A DNA stretch of 64,000 nucleotides from Candidatus Bathyarchaeota archaeon (lineage in GTDB: Archaea; Thermoproteota; Bathyarchaeia; Bathyarchaeales; Bathycorpusculaceae), in NCBI GenBank assembly GCA_026014665.1, contig JAOZHX010000019.1:124001-188000 (forward strand), read 5' to 3'. Position numbers and translations under genes: made by a program. Below are positions 35,363 to 44,192 of this stretch, one piece after another. The notes below the pieces were generated by a model. That model was not told the DNA's origin. It did no database searches and was given only the letters and a program-made list of their open reading frames with translations. Every line of letters starts with the position of its first letter. The first letter of the stretch is position 1.

Positions 35363-36547
35363 TTATTTGAAAGTATATTCGCCCTCATAAAAATCCTTGA
35401 GATTTTTCAAATAGCATTCATAATTATACAGCTTCTTACAAACTTCGAATTGCTTTTTTTGATACTCAGAAAAAGTATTTTCATTGTTAAGAGCAGTTAT
35501 CTCATGGACAATACGATTTTCTAGATCAGCATAGGATGGGAAAATGGTTCGCATGTTCTTGAAGTCGGAAGTAAAAAAGTTTTCATTAAACACGCTAATA
35601 CCGACGCCCCCACTAAAGACTGTCTCAATAAAGTAACCATCGAGGCCTTCACCAAATGTTAGCGCCCATTTTGCATTTGAAATGGTTTCTTTGTAATCCT
35701 CGTAGGTAAGATTTTTGATTACTTGTACCTTTAAGAATGGAAGCTTTTGTGCTATGTGTTGCAGAATTTGGTTTTTTTGAGGATTTTTGTCTGGTGATAC
35801 AATCATCAAATCCTGTTTTTCGGAATATTTTTTAAAGTTGTAGCTTTCAGGGCTGATGAAAACCGATAATCGGTGCAGTGGAAACCCAAGCCTGTTTCTC
35901 AATGTTTCGTTAGAATATTTTGCGTGGGCAGTTGTAGCGGTTAGTTTTCCAAATGCCCAGAGCCTTCTTAGATACTTAACTGAAGGGAGGAACTCGATGT
36001 TTTGTATTAGAATGTTGATGTGGGCATCCCTGATTTTAGTTAAAATTCGTTTATTTTTTCTTGAAATGAACCAAAAGAAGCGATAGATGAAATGTTCGGG
36101 GATATGGATTGTTAATTTCTCGATTCTGGTGAAATATTGCAGGGCGTCTTTAAAGTTGAATAAGTAATTATCGTTGTCAAATTTAGTGTATTTCAGAAGT
36201 GGTGGATCAGTAGGGTAGTTGCAAAGGATAACCTCTGAGCCATGCACTTGTCTAAGACGGCTGGTTTCTTGAAAAAGAGAGGTTATTGATAAGATGCCTC
36301 CGTTCACCATATCGACTCCGGGTGTTAAAAAAATAATCAATTGTTTTGTATCGACAGAATACTTCTCACGTAAGAGTTGTTTCTGAATTTTTCTGATGTC
36401 TTTAGAATACGGGCGAAGGGATTCCATATATCCCCGTGTTACTTCGAATCCTTCGTTAACTATTAGGAAGGGTTTCCTTGGCAATCTATGTGAAGCCTGC
36501 TTGAGGAATTCGAAGGCTTTTTCTGAGGTTGTCATGATAGGTTTCAT
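35363..36547 (-). CDS. Probable glycosyltransferase of unusual type
   Basis: 394 residues, not close to a family I can name. The central and C-terminal parts read like a GT-B fold: IQNIEFLPSVKYLRRLW and TTAHAKYSNETLRNR in the N-terminal half, then QDLMIVSPDKNPQKNQIL, and WALTFGEGLDGYFIETVFSGGVGISVFN. The latter has the G-E-G-x-G-x-x-x-E layout of nucleotide-sugar-binding loops. It lacks signal peptide and membrane segments, so it is cytosolic. N-terminal IIFLTPGVDMVNGGILSITSLF resembles some O-antigen GTs. It lies between the acyltransferase and a GT-C-like gene with short gaps. Function as transferase is inferred. Confidence 0.65.
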   Translation of the reverse strand: MKPIMTTSEKAFEFLKQASHRLPRKPFLIVNEGFEVTRGYMESLRPYSKDIRKIQKQLLREKYSVDTKQLIIFLTPGVDMVNGGILSITSLFQETSRLRQVHGSEVILCNYPTDPPLLKYTKFDNDNYLFNFKDALQYFTRIEKLTIHIPEHFIYRFFWFISRKNKRILTKIRDAHINILIQNIEFLPSVKYLRRLWAFGKLTATTAHAKYSNETLRNRLGFPLHRLSVFISPESYNFKKYSEKQDLMIVSPDKNPQKNQILQHIAQKLPFLKVQVIKNLTYEDYKETISNAKWALTFGEGLDGYFIETVFSGGVGISVFNENFFTSDFKNMRTIFPSYADLENRIVHEITALNNENTFSEYQKKQFEVCKKLYNYECYLKNLKDFYEGEYTFK

Positions 36548-36567
36548 CTTAAGGATAATTGTTTTAT

Positions 36568-39309
36568 TTAATTTTGAAGTTGCTTAATTGATGTTTTATT
36601 CAGGTAAAGTAAGCTTATACATAGTAGTAATACGGTTGCTGCTGATATTACAGAGCAGTACTCGAACCAAGTCTGAGGTTGATATTCAATAGTTATGTCA
36701 AATTGACCAGTTTGCTCAACCTCGAAACCCTTCAAGCCTAGATAAAGAGATATCGGTTTTACGGCTTGACCTTTGATGTGGGCAACCCAGAATCGGTCTA
36801 GTTGTTGAGTGGTTGCTAAAATGAACGGTTGAGTCGTGTTTACGGTCACTATGGTTTTCTGCGGGGTGACGTTTTGAAAATGCAAGATCTGTGTTGGCTG
36901 GGTCCTATTATCGTCTGGATAGAGGTGCTCTGCTCCGGTCATGTTTAAAGTTGAAGCAATCCCTGTAATGCTTATGTTATTTACCATTAGAACGCTTTGG
37001 GAGGTTTCATGGGGCAACTGGCTCCATAGTTTAATATTAAAATACTTGGTGCGTATATTTGTGGGTTCAAACGTATAATCCAGTTCATAGTTATCGAAAT
37101 CTTGTAGGTCGATCCGGCTTACAGTTGAGTTGCAAAGTAAAGTCATTTGGTCGGAGTATTCGGCAACTTGGAAAATCAGCTGGGAGTTATTTCTTGCATA
37201 GAGCGCTGCGTAGATTTCATAGCTTGTTTCGCTTTCCACTGGTAACACGGGTGAGTTAACGGTTACCCAACCGTTCGTTACGTTATAGAGGGTGACTTGT
37301 AATCGATTATCTTTTTGGTTAATTATACAGCTTTGTTGTGATTGTGTAAGATTATTTGAGTTAAGCCAGTCCTGGAATTCTTGAGGGCTTAAGGAACTCC
37401 AAGTTTTATTCATAATCAAGCTATTGCCAATTTGGATGTTTATTTTTTGTAAACTGTCTGGGGATATGGCGTAGATTGACGGTTTAGCTTCTGTATACTC
37501 GTAGATGTCTATTTCACCATAGGTTTTGATTAGCTTGAGGTAGGGCTGTTGAGCAAAGAAGGCTTGCATATAGCTAGGTGGTCGCAGGTTTCTTCCTTCC
37601 ATGTTTGTTTTAACATCGTTCCTTTGGACTATGTATTTAATACTCAACACGTCGAGAAGAGTCTTGAATTCGTCTGTACGGTTAAACTTCACAGAGGCCC
37701 TTATCTGTTTTAAAATAGCGGAAGTGTTAGCGTTGGTTACATATCCGTTCAAAGCGACAGTTGACACAATAGGTTTCTCGAAAAGCCGCTCCAGCAACTG
37801 GTCGGTTCCATAGTAGCCCCATTCATAGGGCATTTCATAGAAATCGTTGAGTGGTGTTAAGAGTATTTTCCAGTCGCCGGGTTGATTGTTAATCCATTCA
37901 GTTGCTTGATACCAATATTGAGGAATCTGGACATAAGAGGAATACGGCAGTTGCTCAGTTTTAGTGTCTGCGAAATGAGAGCCCATGAATATCGGAAAAG
38001 ACGACACTACGAAAGCAGTGACTAAAAAAAGCAAGATTGTGGCTTTAGCGGCTTTGAATACTTTTGGTTTGATGTTTAATTTGAGGTTAGCTATGCTATC
38101 AGCTAAATAACCAATAAGCAAGGCCACAAAAGGAATAACCAATAAGGTAAATTTGGAGGCGGGTTCCCGAAACATATTGAATAAGGGGATTTTTTCATAC
38201 AGCAAGCCATCGCCCAACGGTTCATGCAGGCCTTTTGCCAAGAAGATGAAGACAAGAATTGTAAGCATTAGGTAAGCATTCAGACGCGATTTATTGCTTT
38301 TGAATAACAATGCTAAACCAGCAGCCAAGAAAGGAACGAACGTTAATACGATAACAATTGGATTTGAGTAGAATTTGATGTAGGGAACATATTCAGGTAG
38401 CCACCCCCAGACACCGTTAAACCAGAATAGGTTTAAGAATGAAGATCGTGAATGCGTCCAACTCCATGCCACAATGTTTACGTCTGGATTTAGCGCTGTG
38501 GGTGAAAAAATAAATGTGTTAAGCATCGGATAGATCCACCATACATTAACAGGGATTGTAACCGCTATGGTCTTGCCAACGGCAAAGAGGAAAGGGGCTA
38601 TTTGCTTTCTGTATTTTATGATGTAATAAATGGCGAACGCAGATAACGCAAACAGGAAAAGAGCGATGTTTGCTGGGCTGATGCTAGCAACAGATAACGC
38701 TAAAACAGAAAACAGAGCAAAAAGCACGGTGTTTATGTTTGCCAATCGTTTATCTTGACGATAAGTTGCGTCCACTATCCGAACAAAAAGAGCTAGGATT
38801 AGCGGTAGAAATGTGTAGGTCCAAGCGAACCCTATATTGAATCTGCTGCTGAGGACGAAGAAGTTTAGCATATAGAAGAGGGAGGCAAAAATTGGGGCAA
38901 GCTTACGTTCTGGGTAGATGGTTTTTGAAAAGAAATACATGCAAAAGCCAGCGCCCATATAGAGGAGAACCTGAATCAGAATTTGTATGACGCTGACGCT
39001 AACGCCGAATTCGCTAAGTACAGCTGCGAAATAAGTGTTTAGAAGGTAGGAGGGGTTAGGCGAGGCATAACCAAGATAATCAGGGGACCACATGTTTGTA
39101 GAAGAACTGAAAGTTTTGTCAGCGTTCAAAGAGGGCGGTATGTTGTCGCCATTACTAATAATATAGCCTGGTTGTAGCCACAACAAAGGGATTAAGCCTA
39201 CAAAAAAAATTATAGCGATTTGTAGGACTGTGAACTTTTTCATCTTTAACAGCCTGTCTGAACTCAGTATTACTCTTCTTTTATGTCTTATAAGAACGTA
39301 GCTTTTCAT
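36568..39309 (-). CDS. Large membrane protein, AftD/YfhO-like GT-C-type glycosyltransferase
   Basis: 913 residues (891 from the inner ATG at 39243, MKKFTVLQIAIIFF, which better fits a signal-anchor start). About 12 membrane segments to residue 460. The first outside loop, GYIISNGDNIPPSLN, with a later SPDYLGYASPNPSYLL, resembles the arabinofuranosyl-transferase-like (DUF3367) and YfhO groups. Residues about 470-880 are extracytoplasmic: an N-terminal alpha/beta part and then a beta-sandwich/carbohydrate-binding-like region (TLYNVTNGWVTVNSPVLPVESETSYEIYAALYA). A final hydrophobic segment ends in a short cytosolic tail. It would act on the outer face, using polyprenyl-phosphate sugar. Confidence 0.78.
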   Translation of the reverse strand: MKSYVLIRHKRRVILSSDRLLKMKKFTVLQIAIIFFVGLIPLLWLQPGYIISNGDNIPPSLNADKTFSSSTNMWSPDYLGYASPNPSYLLNTYFAAVLSEFGVSVSVIQILIQVLLYMGAGFCMYFFSKTIYPERKLAPIFASLFYMLNFFVLSSRFNIGFAWTYTFLPLILALFVRIVDATYRQDKRLANINTVLFALFSVLALSVASISPANIALFLFALSAFAIYYIIKYRKQIAPFLFAVGKTIAVTIPVNVWWIYPMLNTFIFSPTALNPDVNIVAWSWTHSRSSFLNLFWFNGVWGWLPEYVPYIKFYSNPIVIVLTFVPFLAAGLALLFKSNKSRLNAYLMLTILVFIFLAKGLHEPLGDGLLYEKIPLFNMFREPASKFTLLVIPFVALLIGYLADSIANLKLNIKPKVFKAAKATILLFLVTAFVVSSFPIFMGSHFADTKTEQLPYSSYVQIPQYWYQATEWINNQPGDWKILLTPLNDFYEMPYEWGYYGTDQLLERLFEKPIVSTVALNGYVTNANTSAILKQIRASVKFNRTDEFKTLLDVLSIKYIVQRNDVKTNMEGRNLRPPSYMQAFFAQQPYLKLIKTYGEIDIYEYTEAKPSIYAISPDSLQKINIQIGNSLIMNKTWSSLSPQEFQDWLNSNNLTQSQQSCIINQKDNRLQVTLYNVTNGWVTVNSPVLPVESETSYEIYAALYARNNSQLIFQVAEYSDQMTLLCNSTVSRIDLQDFDNYELDYTFEPTNIRTKYFNIKLWSQLPHETSQSVLMVNNISITGIASTLNMTGAEHLYPDDNRTQPTQILHFQNVTPQKTIVTVNTTQPFILATTQQLDRFWVAHIKGQAVKPISLYLGLKGFEVEQTGQFDITIEYQPQTWFEYCSVISAATVLLLCISLLYLNKTSIKQLQN

Positions 39310-39329
39310 AATTTAAAATAAAAAATTAT

Positions 39330-40358
39330 CTATTTTGGTTTAATTTTTTCGAATTTTGGCATTCCCACTGTTGTAAAAATCGCGAGTTTATTGTAGCCAC
39401 TTAGCATATGCTTGGTAATTTTGCGGTCGCAAATTTTCCGTTCACCTTGAATTTTGGCTCTTTCACGAAACGTGTCCTGAAGGTGTTTTAGGTTCCAAGT
39501 GATCGCTTTTAAAATATTTCTGGATGCAATTGGGTTACCAGCGAATAACCAGAAAAATGATTCTAAGACAAGTAAGCCCACGTAGAACGGAACAATTGTT
39601 AAGATATTATCAGTACTGTAATTTTTGATCAAAGCCCTTAGTGTGTTCCTTTCTCTTAGGTAGATTCTTTGGAAATTAGTCCTGTAACCAGATTCCTTTA
39701 TTACACCACCCAGCATACTGCCGCCGCTTGCATGATAAATTTTAGCGACAGGGTTAACCGCTATATCGTATCCCGCGAGGCGAAGTCGCCAGCAAAAATC
39801 CAGGTCTTCAGCGAACATGAAGAGCTTTTCATCAAACAAACCAAATTTTTGTATAAGCATTGCTTTAATCATCATGGCGCAGCCGGAGACAAAAAATGGA
39901 TAGCCTTCTTTCCGTAAAGCTAATGGATAACCAAATTTATCGATTGCAACACCCATTTCTTGCATCGACCGCTTATTTTGTAGGTCAAAAACCGCGGGAC
40001 CTGCTACGCCTGCTGTCTTATTATTTTCCAGGGTATTTACGAGAATCCCAATCAAATCCTTATGTGATTCTGTATCGTTGTTAACTAAGAAAACATAATC
40101 AGCTCTTGCATTCAAAGCAAGCTTTACGGCTGCGTTGTTAGCTTTTGCGAAGCCCTGATTCTCGACTGCTTGAATTAGGGTTGCTTGGGGAAATTTCTCT
40201 TTCACTACAGCTGGCGAGTTATCGGTTGAAGCATTATCGTAGACAACTACTTTGTAGTTTGGGTAGGATTGTTGATAGAGTGAAGAGAGGCAAGCGTTGA
40301 GGTATTTGGCGCCGTTGTAGTTGACAACGATAACGTAAACCAGGGGGTACTTAGGCAT
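39330..40358 (-). CDS. Glycosyltransferase family 2
   Basis: 342 residues. GT-A marks: YVIVVNYNGAKYLNACLSSL, VVVYDNASTDNSPAVV, NQGFAKANNAAVKLA, FLVNNDTESHKDLI (DxD-like), GCAMMIKAMLIQKFGLFDEKLFMFAEDLDFCWRLRLAGYD. The last is the E-D-x-D-x-x-x-R acceptor/metal segment of rhamnosyl-type GT2 enzymes. C-terminal residues about 265-285 are hydrophobic (IVPFYVGLLVLESFFWLFAG). Its start overlaps the stop of the neighbouring GT4 by eight bases. It is similar in plan to the GT2 at 24.3-25.4 kb. Donor sugar unknown. Confidence 0.9.
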   Translation of the reverse strand: MPKYPLVYVIVVNYNGAKYLNACLSSLYQQSYPNYKVVVYDNASTDNSPAVVKEKFPQATLIQAVENQGFAKANNAAVKLALNARADYVFLVNNDTESHKDLIGILVNTLENNKTAGVAGPAVFDLQNKRSMQEMGVAIDKFGYPLALRKEGYPFFVSGCAMMIKAMLIQKFGLFDEKLFMFAEDLDFCWRLRLAGYDIAVNPVAKIYHASGGSMLGGVIKESGYRTNFQRIYLRERNTLRALIKNYSTDNILTIVPFYVGLLVLESFFWLFAGNPIASRNILKAITWNLKHLQDTFRERAKIQGERKICDRKITKHMLSGYNKLAIFTTVGMPKFEKIKPK

Positions 40359-41433
40359 TGGTTATCAGCTTCATGAATTCTTCAGCCGTCTTATCCCAGC
40401 TGAACTGTTTTGAGTAATTAAGCGCGTTTTGGCTAAGTTTCTCTCTTAGCTCATCATTTCCTATAATACTGATTGCTTTCTCGGCAAGGGCATCAACGCT
40501 CCCAGCTTTCACCAATATTCCCGTTTCATTGTTCTTAACACTATCCCTCAAGCCATGAACATCATAAGCGATAGCTGGGACTCCTAATGCGTTAGCTTCG
40601 ATGATATTCAAACCCCATCCCTCTCTCAGCCCAGGTACCATTAGAATCCAACTTTTGCTTAACAATTCTCTGCGCTCTACATTGCCCAAGTTTCCAAAAA
40701 AGGTGACGCCTGATTCACTCATACTTTCAAGTTTCTGCCTGAAAGGTCCATCGCCAAGAATCCATAACTGTGCATCAGGAAATTTTGCCTTGACAATCTT
40801 GAAAGCTTTAATTGCATGGTCTGGTCGCTTTGCTCGTTTCAGCCGTCCTGAGAAAGCAAGGATGGGGATGGGCTCTTTTTTGGGTAAGGTATTTGGTGGT
40901 TCAAAATTCAAGCCTTCTGGAACGATAGCTATGTGTTTAAAACCTAAATCTGATAGGTCTTTGCGTGTGCTCTCTGAAACGGTAATTGTATAAACATCAG
41001 TATACTGTTTTAACCAGTGATTTTCAAGAAAACGATAACCTAAATGGTTAAGCGGATAAGGGGTTTCATACAACCAGTATTCACGTGCTAACTGGTGGAT
41101 CAAAGCGATAACTTTCTCCTTATTCTCGGCAAAATGATGCGCAAAAAACGGCTGGGTGTTTATCTCGTCGATTATGACGTCGAACTTTTCATGCCTAAAA
41201 CGGTTTCGGTAGTACCTTTTTGCTTGCCGATAAACTGTTAAGGAGCCGCCTGCCCGAACAATGGATACTCCGTCGACCGTCTCCTCATTTTTACAGCCTG
41301 GATACCTAGAAGTAAACAATGTGACATTATGACCATCATTTATCCAGCGTTTTGCAACTTCGTGAGTGAAAACTTCGGCGCCGCCCATACTGGGGTTGAG
41401 CCAGCAACGCCAGTTTAGCCAAAGTATCTTCAT
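40351..41433 (-). CDS. Glycosyltransferase family 4
   Basis: 360 residues. MKILWLNWRCWLNPSMGGAEVFTHEVAKRW is a typical N-terminal GT4 loop with GGAE, followed by FTSRYPGC and RAGGSLTVY. Second domain: IPILAFSGRLKRAKRPDHAIKAFKI, LWILGDGPFRQKL, VTFFGNLGNVERRELLSKSWILMVPGLREGWGLNIIEANALGVPAIAYDVHG. The E-x7-E motif (EGWGLNIIE) is intact. Mannosyl- or glucosyltransferases often look like this (GDP-/UDP-sugar). Close to and overlapping the flanking GT2 gene. Exact linkage cannot be told. Confidence 0.92.
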   Translation of the reverse strand: MKILWLNWRCWLNPSMGGAEVFTHEVAKRWINDGHNVTLFTSRYPGCKNEETVDGVSIVRAGGSLTVYRQAKRYYRNRFRHEKFDVIIDEINTQPFFAHHFAENKEKVIALIHQLAREYWLYETPYPLNHLGYRFLENHWLKQYTDVYTITVSESTRKDLSDLGFKHIAIVPEGLNFEPPNTLPKKEPIPILAFSGRLKRAKRPDHAIKAFKIVKAKFPDAQLWILGDGPFRQKLESMSESGVTFFGNLGNVERRELLSKSWILMVPGLREGWGLNIIEANALGVPAIAYDVHGLRDSVKNNETGILVKAGSVDALAEKAISIIGNDELREKLSQNALNYSKQFSWDKTAEEFMKLITNA

Positions 41434-41443
41434 GCCCGTAAAC

Positions 41444-42205
41444 CTACTTATTCGAGCTACCGTTCGTATTCATCTGGCGCTGATACCAACGGATTACCTT
41501 GAGTCTATATGCAATTCCGAGGAGGTCAAGAAACATGCGTGAAACCTCTTTGGTTTTGAAGGAGGAGGCTAATTTTATTTTAACTGGCATTTGCGTTATC
41601 TTTAAACCGTATAGACGAGCCACAGCCAACAGTTCAACATCGAACGCATAACGTTTCACTGCAAGTCGAGGAAAGATAGCGTTTACAGCGCTTCTTTTCA
41701 TCACTTTAAGGCCAACTTGAGTATCCTTGAGCCTGAAATCAATAAGCGTCCTAACTAAAACGTTGAAGGTTCGACTTAGCAGTTTTCTCGTCAAAGGCAT
41801 CCATACCTGTGAGTCAGGGTGCCATTTGCTCGCAATTACGATGTCGGCTTTGTCTAGAGCATTAACATAGGTTGAGATTGTGTTTAGGGCTATTTCCATG
41901 TCGCCGTCTATGAAGATGACTACGTCGCCTGTTGATTGCATGACGCCTGTTTTGATAGCAAAGCCTTTTCCTGAGTTTCTTGCGTAGCGTATGACTTTGA
42001 CATGACCGTTTCTTTTGGCATATTGCAGTGCTTTTTGGTAGGTTTTATCTTGGCTGCCGTCATCCACCACGACAATTTCGTAGTCAATTCGCTTATTTTT
42101 GACTGCTGAATCGAGTGACCCTAAGGTGTCGACTATGTAAAACTCCTCATTGTACGCTGGAATTACAAATGATAAATCAATTTGCCCCATAGATGGCGCT
42201 TTCAC
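41444..42205 (-). CDS. GT2 dolichyl-phosphate sugar synthase-like (Dpg/AglD-type)
   Basis: 253 residues with GT-A marks LSFVIPAYNEEFYIVDTLGSL, IVVVDDGSQDKTYQKAL, NSGKGFAIKTGVMQSTGDVVIFIDGDMEIALNTI (DGD metal site) and KDTQVGLKVMKRSAVNAIF, as in dolichyl-phosphate beta-glucosyltransferases. No membrane hairpin, unlike the enzyme at 30.6 kb. The next (80-residue) membrane protein starts upstream and overlaps it by four bases; such small two-helix partners can replace the missing membrane part. It would make a Dol-P-hexose for the GT-C enzymes. Confidence 0.88.
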   Translation of the reverse strand: MKAPSMGQIDLSFVIPAYNEEFYIVDTLGSLDSAVKNKRIDYEIVVVDDGSQDKTYQKALQYAKRNGHVKVIRYARNSGKGFAIKTGVMQSTGDVVIFIDGDMEIALNTISTYVNALDKADIVIASKWHPDSQVWMPLTRKLLSRTFNVLVRTLIDFRLKDTQVGLKVMKRSAVNAIFPRLAVKRYAFDVELLAVARLYGLKITQMPVKIKLASSFKTKEVSRMFLDLLGIAYRLKVIRWYQRQMNTNGSSNK

Positions 42206-42444
42206 CGTTTTCTCCGATTTTTACCAAAATGGGCTATCTGCAGAATTACACCGAAAAGCAACGCGAAGTATGACCAGTTTGCAAGTGATTCGGCGATTGA
42301 GGATATCCCTGCCGCCAAAAAGAGTGATGCAGCAAACAGAAGTACCAAAAAGCCAGCGATGAAAGGAAAACCCCAATTTTCAAAGGTGTATTCTTCTATT
42401 TTAATCTGAAGTCGATGCAAGGATGCGAGTGTTTTCTTCATCAC
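42202..42444 (-). CDS. Small two-helix membrane protein, partner of the Dol-P-sugar synthase
   Basis: 80 residues, two hydrophobic segments (FPFIAGFLVLLFAASLFLAAG and WSYFALLFGVILQIAHF) with a basic end, KNRRKR. It ends within the first codons of the GT2 synthase gene (four-base overlap) and so is translationally coupled to it. The role as a membrane anchor or regulator, comparable to the small DPM2/DPM3 subunits of eukaryotic Dol-P-mannose synthase, is a hypothesis from size, topology and position; I see no sequence resemblance to those. Confidence 0.7.
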   Translation of the reverse strand: MMKKTLASLHRLQIKIEEYTFENWGFPFIAGFLVLLFAASLFLAAGISSIAESLANWSYFALLFGVILQIAHFGKNRRKR

Positions 42445-42571
42445 TTAGATCAGTCTTATCTTTTGCTATGCTAATAAGTCGACTAAAATTTAACATTTAC
42501 CCATATTTATACTATTATAGAGAATAATGGTCGATAGCGAACTCAAGCTTGGGATGCTGTCTTGTGACCTT

Positions 42572-44164
42572 TTACGGGTTATTGTACTTGTATATGGCTA
42601 TGTTTCCACTTCGATAGATTTCTCCATACACAGCAGGTACGGTGGGTTGATCATACCAGCCGCTTCCATTCACCCACCAAATCAGATAAAGCAGATCGGT
42701 TGAATTATCTTGTTGCAGTCTGTTTGTCACTAGAGTTAGATTTTCAAAGAAATAGGGCGCTAAACGCTCACTGCCTAATGCCAATGCGCCCCAACCGTAA
42801 AATGCTTCGTGAACCATGAGGCGTCCGCCGGGAGGCATATTGTTTTTTGTCCAAAGCAATGCGTTTGTTGTATCTTTGCAGTCGCTGAGTTGGAGAGTGT
42901 TTTGTAGCATGGATTTCGGTACGTATGTGGTGTAGGTTCCGTAGTAGGTGAAAGCCTCGTTATTAGGTAACACCATAAATGAAACACTCAAAGTGGCCAG
43001 TAGGGCTCCGACTGCTAATCCGACAGCGATTCTGCCCCATTTCCATTTTATAGCGTATAAACCTTCTACGGCATAAAAGCTAAGTGGGAACGTGAGCAAG
43101 ATGGTCCAGCGGTAAGGAAGCACTCCGCCAATGAACAATCCGCTTGGGGTAATGATGGCGATGAGCAAAGGAACGAAAACCCAAGCGATCCATGCGTTTA
43201 TGTGAATTTTGTTCTTGAAGTGTTTAGCACCAAGGATGATTAAAGGTATTAGGGGTAGATAGCAGAAAGCAAGAAAGCCCAAGATGTCAACAATCAATTC
43301 AGTATGAGAAATGCTTGAAAGCGCTTCAAAGCCGCCTGAGTAGTTTATCGAGTACCCCAATACAGGCGACGAATAGACGAAGTAATTGATGTAAACTATT
43401 AAAAGCATAAACGCTGTTGCCGGAACGGCAGAAGCGATTATTCTGTACACTTCCGCTTTATTTTTTTTCAGGGCAAATACAGCCAATGTGACTGCAAGAA
43501 TCGCAAACATGATGACGGCTATAAGTTGATGGGATAAAACAACCAGTAACATAGTCAATGAAAGCAACAATCCATCCCTGAAGCGCCACTTACCGCTCTG
43601 GACTAAAATGAGAGCTAAAAAGAGAAATATGAGGGCAAGCTCGCTTCGTAACATATCCCAAGATATTCTAAGAGCCACAAAGTAGAGCGTTGCAACGAGC
43701 GCTACAAGCAAGCTTTTTTTTGGCGACCACCCAAGACCTCTGAATGCATAGAAATAGATTGCAAGCCCCAGGAAACCCAGAAGTAGGGGGGCTAAGATTT
43801 TCAACGAGATAATAACTGATGCCCCAGTTGATATTACCCCCATCAACAACAGGTAGATTAACGGTGCAGAAGATAACAGGCTTGAGAGGCTGACGCCGTT
43901 GTTTAGCCAAGTTATCGTGTTGGGTACATAATAGCCGATGGGGTCGAATCCGACCAAGTATTCACCCATTAGAATTTCGGGGACAGTTCGGATGAGCACA
44001 GGTATTATGAATGCAAGGGCCGGGATAACTAATTCTCTACTTTGACGGAGGCTTCTTCTATGTTGATTAAAATGGCAGATCACTTCGTTCCCACTGGCAA
44101 TGTGTATGGAGTGGTTATGTAAGTTTGGCTGCCTAAATGCCTTGCGATAAAAAAGGATAGCCAT
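42572..44164 (-). CDS. Multi-pass membrane protein, probable GT-C glycosyltransferase
   Basis: 530 residues, with a hydrophilic N-terminal 45 and about 12 membrane segments to residue 405. The first outside loop has GEYLVGFDPIGYYVPNTITWL, with FDPIGYY near the Asp and Tyr expected for GT-C enzymes. A short extracytoplasmic domain follows (LWTKNNMPPGGRLMVHEAFYGWGALALG), ending in GNIAIYKYNN. Of the four GT-C-like proteins in this locus, this is the shortest. A GTG at about residue 28 is another possible start. Acceptor and donor not identifiable. Spaced 28 bases downstream of the DUF3131 gene. Confidence 0.76.
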   Translation of the reverse strand: MAILFYRKAFRQPNLHNHSIHIASGNEVICHFNQHRRSLRQSRELVIPALAFIIPVLIRTVPEILMGEYLVGFDPIGYYVPNTITWLNNGVSLSSLLSSAPLIYLLLMGVISTGASVIISLKILAPLLLGFLGLAIYFYAFRGLGWSPKKSLLVALVATLYFVALRISWDMLRSELALIFLFLALILVQSGKWRFRDGLLLSLTMLLVVLSHQLIAVIMFAILAVTLAVFALKKNKAEVYRIIASAVPATAFMLLIVYINYFVYSSPVLGYSINYSGGFEALSSISHTELIVDILGFLAFCYLPLIPLIILGAKHFKNKIHINAWIAWVFVPLLIAIITPSGLFIGGVLPYRWTILLTFPLSFYAVEGLYAIKWKWGRIAVGLAVGALLATLSVSFMVLPNNEAFTYYGTYTTYVPKSMLQNTLQLSDCKDTTNALLWTKNNMPPGGRLMVHEAFYGWGALALGSERLAPYFFENLTLVTNRLQQDNSTDLLYLIWWVNGSGWYDQPTVPAVYGEIYRSGNIAIYKYNNP

Positions 44165-44192
44165 CCAAAAGTTTGAGGAAGCGGTTGCAGGT

